From the NCBI GenBank assembly GCA_905221605.1, contig CAJNDS010002024.1:1-64000 (forward strand): a DNA stretch of 64,000 bases, read 5' to 3'. Within the stretch, counting starts at the first letter, position 1; each line of letters starts with the position of its first letter. The DNA is from Symbiodinium natans (lineage: Eukaryota; Sar; Dinophyceae; Suessiales; Symbiodiniaceae). Below, in pieces: positions 60,091 through 64,000 of the stretch. Under the pieces are notes generated by a model that searched no databases, had not been told where the DNA came from, and worked only from the letters and a program-made list of their open reading frames with translations. The position numbers and the translations under genes were made by a program.

Positions 60091-60426
60091 TTGTTCAAGT
60101 TCTTTGCCTACAGGGTTCAGGATGGTTTGGTTTTCCACACCCTCGGTGTGGGGTTGTTAGATTCTAAACTAAACTCTTCTCCTCGCCGGGACTACTCCTC
60201 GCCCATCACCCGTATCCCATCCCAGAAAAATCCTCAGAGTGTCCCTTTAGAGCCCAATGCGAGAGCCCCAGAGTGTCCTGGAGTGCCCAACCCCAGAGCA
60301 TCCCCAGAGTATTTCTGGAGTGCCAAACCAAGAGTATCACCAGAGCCTTTCTGGAGTGCCCAGCCCCAAAAATTTCGAACATTCCTTGCCTGCAGGGTGG
60401 GGATGTTCGAAGCAACATATGTGTAA
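60091..60426 (+). CDS. Coding-like frame with imperfect Pro/Trp repeats
   Basis: 111 codons. The second half has three to four imperfect 36-39 bp units translating to PECPGVPNPRAS, PEYFWSAKPRVS and PEPFWSAQPQKF. Repeats could make the frame look open by chance. No ATG start. Confidence 0.3.
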   Translation: MFKFFAYRVQDGLVFHTLGVGLLDSKLNSSPRRDYSSPITRIPSQKNPQSVPLEPNARAPECPGVPNPRASPEYFWSAKPRVSPEPFWSAQPQKFRTFLACRVGMFEATYV

Positions 60427-60462
60427 GCCCAAACCCTAAACCCCAAACCAAGAAACGAGGCG

Positions 60463-60482
60463 CCCCCCCCCCCCCCCCCCCA
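60463..60482. repeat. Poly-C tract
   Basis: About 20 C. Confidence 0.9.
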
Positions 60483-60880
60483 ACCTAGCTTGCCTTGGGA
60501 GCATAAACGCGTGTTCCTGATTTCTCTCGAGCACCTACCATGCTTTGCCATATCTTACCTTATCGTACCAGTTCTCAATGGGAAATTGAGGAATCTATCG
60601 GGTAGCTACTCCTCCAAACAGCAGATTTAGGCAATTCCTTCTAGGGGTTTCTGACTAGTCAGCCTTTATCCCCCTTCATTTCGGATGAGCCCAGATTCGG
60701 TGGCCTGTGTCTGCCTTTGTTTATTTTCTTCTCCTACTGTTTCCCTTCATGTTGGGTGAAAGTAGGCCTGCCGGGTTTCCGGCGGTTTGTTTGTGTCTCC
60801 TCCTGTTTCAGTGCCTTCAAGGGTCCATAGGCTTTGCCTTAAACCCTGCTTTCTAAACCCTAAAGCCCAGTAAGTGAAGC
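60483..60880. other. Region without a supported gene
   Basis: Pyrimidine-rich DNA with short frames on both strands; no repeat family recognised. Confidence 0.45.
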
Positions 60881-60888
60881 CTAGCGGC

Positions 60889-60957
60889 ATGTCGTCCAAG
60901 CCATCGCCCCAGGTCAGCGGCAGGTCCCACGTGGAGTGGAAGAGCCACTCCTCAGAA
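60889..60957 (+). CDS. Candidate first exon with telomere-unit donor
   Basis: ATG, 23 codons: MSSKPSPQVSGRSHVEWKSH then SSE, ending GAA|GTTTAGG. Serine-rich N-terminus. GAAGCCTAG lies six bases upstream. Confidence 0.45.
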
Positions 60958-61231
60958 GTTTAGGCTTTAGGGTTTGGGGGTTTAGGGTTTGGGGTTTAGG
61001 CTTTAGGGTCTGGGGGTTTAGGGTTTGGGGTTTAGGGTAGGGTTTAGGGTTTAGTTTTCTGGGGTGTTGAGGTGCAACTACAAGGTTAAAGTTTAAAGCT
61101 TTATCGGGCCTCTCATTGTGCTTATGGCTTATAAAGAGGCTGTTGGGTGGGAGGTGCACAGAACTCAACCCTATTTGCCACCCGGGGCCGGGGCTCTGAA
61201 ACCCCTCAACCCTGAGCCCTCAACGCTACCT

Positions 61232-61326
61232 GGAGGAGGTTCATGGGTAATTCAAAGTAGGGTTGTAGCCCTGAGTAAGGTTCTGAGTATAGTCCATACT
61301 TAGGACTGCCCACCAACCTTCAAGTA
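61232..61326. mobile_element. Family B palindromic element
   Basis: GGAGGTTCATGGGTAATTCA at the left, GCCCACCAACCTTCAAGT at the right. Confidence 0.7.
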
Positions 61327-61377
61327 GCCCTAAACCCTGAACCCTAAACCCTAAACCCTAAACCCTAATCCCTAAAG

Positions 61378-61505
61378 CTACCCAGCTGCGAGCCGCATCA
61401 TGAGCAGCTCGCGCTGCACTGCATCGAGGATTCCCGAGGAGAACTCGCGATACCGGCTCTTGCTGGCATCCGTGCCAGACACCTTGATTCCGTGTGCGTA
61501 GGGAG
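61378..61505 (-). CDS. Candidate terminal exon, unknown protein
   Basis: After a telomere-type acceptor (CCCTAAG); 41 codons plus TAG: PYAHGIKVSGTDASKSRYRE then FSSGILDAVQRELLMMRLAA. Among the most protein-like short stretches in the window, ending in an amphipathic helix. Family not recognised. Confidence 0.6.
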
Positions 61506-61764
61506 CTTAGGGTTTAGGGTTTAGGGTTTTGGGGTCCTTGTTATAAGGGGATCCTACTATTTGGGGGGTCCATCCTAGGGGTCTCGTATATTCGTAATAG
61601 GAGTACCCTTTTTGTTTGGGGAGGGGGGGGGGTTCCTATGGTAAGGGTTATCGTATCTGGAGTACATTGGGAGGTCCCATATCGGACCGAAGGCTATAAC
61701 CAACAAGAGCCTCTGACATGGGAATCTTCCTTGCAGCTGTACGTCAAGCAGGCTTTTGTGCTAC

Positions 61765-61880
61765 TACTTGGAGAGAATCGTGGGTAGCTATACATAGGAT
61801 TATATGTAGGGTAGCTATACTTAGAGTCTTCCTTAGGGTACTTATAAACTTCTTTTTACTACCTACGAACCTCCAAGCAG
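61765..61880. mobile_element. Family B palindromic element
   Basis: ACTTGGAGAGAATCGTGGGT at the left, CTACCTACGAACCTCCAAGC at the right. Confidence 0.7.
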
Positions 61881-61896
61881 TAGCCTCAAAAGGATC

Positions 61897-62139
61897 TCAT
61901 ACATACACTCGCCCAGATCCCTTACGAGCCCGATGAACAACCACCAAACCCTCAATGTGAACCCTGCTTCGCATAGCTGGGAAGCGCCCTCCGAAAGTGT
62001 CAGGTTTCAAGATCATGGATGCAAGATTACCCGCAGCAGAAACATTACCTGTCGTAGCCGACTTGTTTAGTCCCACGAAAGCCGCCGCGACCAAAAGAGC
62101 ATCGTTATCGCAAATCAGCAGCACCAGCAGCCCTACTCT
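61897..62139 (-). CDS. Candidate exon with TTTAG acceptor
   Basis: After GGGTGTGTTTAG; 80 codons to TGA: VGLLVLLICDNDALLVAAAF, VGLNKSATTGNVSAAGNLAS, MILKPDTFGGRFPAMRSRVH. Hydrophobic start. Ends beside the family B element. Family not recognised. Confidence 0.55.
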   Translation of the reverse strand, partial: RVGLLVLLICDNDALLVAAAFVGLNKSATTGNVSAAGNLASMILKPDTFGGRFPAMRSRVHIEGLVVVHRARKGSGRVYV

Positions 62140-62231
62140 AAACACACCCCTTTTGGAACCCCTAAAGCCTTGAAAAGCCCCCTAAACCCTAAACCCTAAA
62201 CCATAATGAACCCCAAAGCCCGAACCCTAAA

Positions 62232-62317
62232 CCTTCGGAGTGGCTTGGGTCTCACACATGTATGTGCGACTCCAAGGCACCAAGAACCGTGCCACCAGGC
62301 CCTCCCCAAGCTCCTGG
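62232..62317 (+). CDS. Candidate exon with telomere-unit donor
   Basis: Between CCCTAAA and TTTAGGG blocks; reads FGVAWVSHMYVRLQGTKNRA then TRPSPSSW and ends at TG|GTTTAGGG. Confidence 0.45.
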
Positions 62318-62347
62318 TTTAGGGTTTAGGGTTTAGGGTTTTAGGGT

Positions 62348-62536
62348 TTAGGGTTTAGGGTTTAGAGCATGTAAGTCGCCAGGTGGCGCCGTTAACCAAC
62401 AGACTCGGTTGCCAGCCGAGCCTGCAAGCCCAAAACAGGCGAGCCATGCTTCGCAAGCTACAAAGTGGTCCCAGGGTGTCACAACCTCTGCCAAGCTTCT
62501 GAGAAGTTTTGAGTAGCCATATAATAATGAGGGCAC
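62348..62536 (-). CDS. Hypothetical exon
   Basis: Minus frame of 62 codons: YGYSKLLRSLAEVVTPWDHF then VACEAWLACFGLAGSAGNRV; the end LNPKP is telomere-derived. Tryptophan/cysteine-rich, so chance is possible. Confidence 0.35.
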   Translation of the reverse strand: MPSLLYGYSKLLRSLAEVVTPWDHFVACEAWLACFGLAGSAGNRVCWLTAPPGDLHALNPKP

Positions 62537-62608
62537 CCTTCTTTTGGCTTGGTTACTTCATAAGGGAGCCCCAAAAAGAAGGGTGAAGGGTACCACTGGG
62601 CTACCAAG
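62510..62608. mobile_element. Family C element
   Basis: TTGAGTAGCCATATAATAAT at the left, GGTACCACTGGGCTACCAAG at the right. Confidence 0.75.
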
Positions 62609-62757
62609 GAGGTTACTTGCGTAGCAGGAAAATGCTGTGCCCAACCCCCTCCGCCACCTAAACCCTAAACCCTAAACCCTAAACCCTGAACCCTACATTC
62701 TTTCTTTTCGCAGCAGGTCTCCTCACCACCCCAAACCCAAAGCCCCAAACCCCAACA

Positions 62758-62852
62758 CCCGCTCCGCGGTGAGCCCTGCTGTGACAGGCACCAGCACCTG
62801 GCTGCTGGCCTCAGCGACGCGGAAGAAGTGAGAGCCCATCAGCTCAAAGTTA
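62758..62852 (-). CDS. Candidate internal exon, unknown protein
   Basis: Reads NFELMGSHFFRVAEASSQVL then VPVTAGLTAER, ending at CGG|GTGTTG. Begins in a telomere remnant (CCCTAACTTTGAG). Convincing composition; family unknown. Confidence 0.55.
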
Positions 62853-62943
62853 GGGTTTGAGGTTTAGGGTTTAGGGTCCGCCGACCCTGGCGGCGTGTTG
62901 GATGGGAAAAGGAGGTGAAAACCTCCCTCTTTCCCCCCAAAAC

Positions 62944-63250
62944 GCGGGGGGGGGGGGGGGTAGGGCTTTTCTATGGAGGGCCAGGCCACCCACACCGCAT
63001 AAACTCACCCCCCTACCCCTCCCCCCCCTCCCCCCCCCCTACCCCCCCCCCCCCCCCCCCCTCCCCCGGTTGCTGGGCTAAGTGATGGGGGCTTGGCTTC
63101 AACCCCAACGTTTCTTTCCCCATCCTACGTCCCCCCCCCCCCTACCCCCCCCACCCCCCCCCACCCCCCTCTCCGATGGGGCTGCCTTCCTTCAAGCTGG
63201 CTTCAGCTCCTGTTTGGGTCCTGGTGCTACCCCCTACCCCCCCCCCCCCA
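62944..63250. repeat. Poly-G then repeated poly-C tracts
   Basis: A run of G at 62944-62961, then several C-runs of 8-25 with short interruptions to 63250. Prolines in the overlapping frames come from these runs. Confidence 0.95.
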
Positions 63251-63261
63251 ACGTTTCACAG

Positions 63262-63389
63262 AGGCTCAAGCAAATCAACTTTTGGCATCCTTTGAGCTGA
63301 CGAGCGCGTTTAAACCTTTCAACTATGCTCCAGCGGGGTCGGCGGCTAAGAGCCGGAGGCTCTTAAATCTTTTGCTCCCACGTAGCTGG
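63262..63389 (+). CDS. Candidate internal exon with telomere-unit donor
   Basis: After a C-run and acceptor GTTTCACAG; reads AQANQLLASFELTSAFKPFN then YAPAGSAAKSRRLLNLLLPR and SW, ending TGG|GTTTAGGG. The length fits both phases. One of the best examples of a telomere unit as donor. Confidence 0.6.
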
Positions 63390-63685
63390 GTTTAGGGTTC
63401 GGGGTGTACCTAGCTGGTATATACTTGCCCTGAAAGGGGCCCACGAGGCCCGAGTAGAAACTGTATAATTAGGTTCTGATGGGCCCTTACGGAAAGCTAG
63501 AACTCTGTTTTCGAGCCCCACGAAGGCCAGGGATGTAGAGTCTGGAGGCCGGCGGTACCCCTAAACCAAAAACCCTAAACCCTGAACCCTGAACCCTAAA
63601 CCCAAAACCCAAAACCCGAAAACCTAAGCCCTAAACCCTAAACCTGAACCCTGAACCCTAAACCCAATACCCTAAAGCCTAAAGC

Positions 63686-63922
63686 CTAAACCCTATCCGT
63701 AGATTGTAGGAGGTAGGTTGGATTTGACCGGTTTGGGGGCTGAGATGTGGCGGCTAGCTCAACAGCTAGGAGAACATCTCGGAGGAATAACTGGGCAAAA
63801 CTACACTTCCTCCGAGACTCTGCCAGCTGAAGCAGAGGCGTGTCCTCGTGGTCGGGAAGAGGTAGTCTGGTCTGAGGGTCAAATGATACCTCTTTGGCGT
63901 TCATGGGTCCCGAAACCCTCAT
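63686..63922 (-). CDS. Hypothetical protein, ATG start
   Basis: 78 codons from ATG 63922: MRVSGPMNAKEVSFDPQTRL, PLPDHEDTPLLQLAESRRKC, SFAQLFLRDVLLAVELAATS, ending at TAG. Charged and helical. Family not recognised. Confidence 0.55.
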   Translation of the reverse strand: MRVSGPMNAKEVSFDPQTRLPLPDHEDTPLLQLAESRRKCSFAQLFLRDVLLAVELAATSQPPNRSNPTYLLQSTDRV

Positions 63923-64000
63923 CCCTAGACCTATTTACCAGCTTTGCCTGGACAAGCCAAAGCCTACTCCGAGGAGTACTTGGTACTCAAAACCCATACG

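Overview
This looks like nuclear DNA of a protist with short exons and intron-rich genes, most likely a dinoflagellate or a close alveolate relative. The grounds are: the seven-base telomere-type unit TTTAGGG/CCCTAAA; no operons and no bacterial-style gene packing; two recognisable eukaryotic proteins (a Ser/Thr protein kinase and a papain-type cysteine protease); ankyrin-repeat exons that rejoin through a GC-AG intron, a splice type common in dinoflagellates; and abundant microsatellites and small palindromic elements. A chromerid or another alga with the same telomere unit cannot be excluded.

The dominant feature is the telomere-type unit itself. Blocks of one to about twenty units, perfect or degenerate, occur every few hundred bases from end to end in both orientations, and often alternate CCCTAAA, unique DNA, TTTAGGG, unique DNA. 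Much of the unique DNA between blocks reads as exon-sized coding sequence on one strand or the other. Several candidate exons end exactly at a telomere unit, which would supply the splice site (donor GTTTAG, acceptor TTTAG). A second layer is made of short dispersed hairpin or TIR elements (families A to H here, about 85 to 140 bp, no coding capacity), some nested or inserted at the ends of coding-like frames.

Layout. 0.1-0.9 kb: minus-strand membrane-protein-like frame. 3.4-5.0 kb: plus-strand exon candidates. 5.1-6.35 kb: protein kinase, the most certain gene. 7-9.5 kb: mostly minus-strand exon candidates and an expanded family A element. 10-16.9 kb: dense alternating telomere blocks with candidates on both strands. 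17-21.5 kb: mainly plus-strand exon candidates. 22.5-25 kb: plus-strand candidates. 27.3-27.7 kb: three plus-strand exons joining in frame through 35 and 48 nt introns. 28.2-31.3 kb: minus-strand ankyrin-repeat exons. 32.5-33.2 kb: degenerate TTTAGGG-rich DNA. 34.4-35.6 kb: minus-strand cysteine protease with a frameshift. 35.7-46.5 kb: microsatellites, dispersed elements and scattered candidates. 46.7-50 kb: plus-strand coding-like cluster. 50.7-63.9 kb: mixed candidates, nested elements and a homopolymer-rich zone near 63 kb.

Limits. Apart from the kinase, the protease and the ankyrin exons, I recognise no protein family with confidence. The other CDS entries are candidate exons chosen by eye as the most protein-like of six frames. 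Some will be chance open frames, because a random 50% GC sequence holds many frames of 40-60 codons. Their confidences reflect this, and splice boundaries are proposals.
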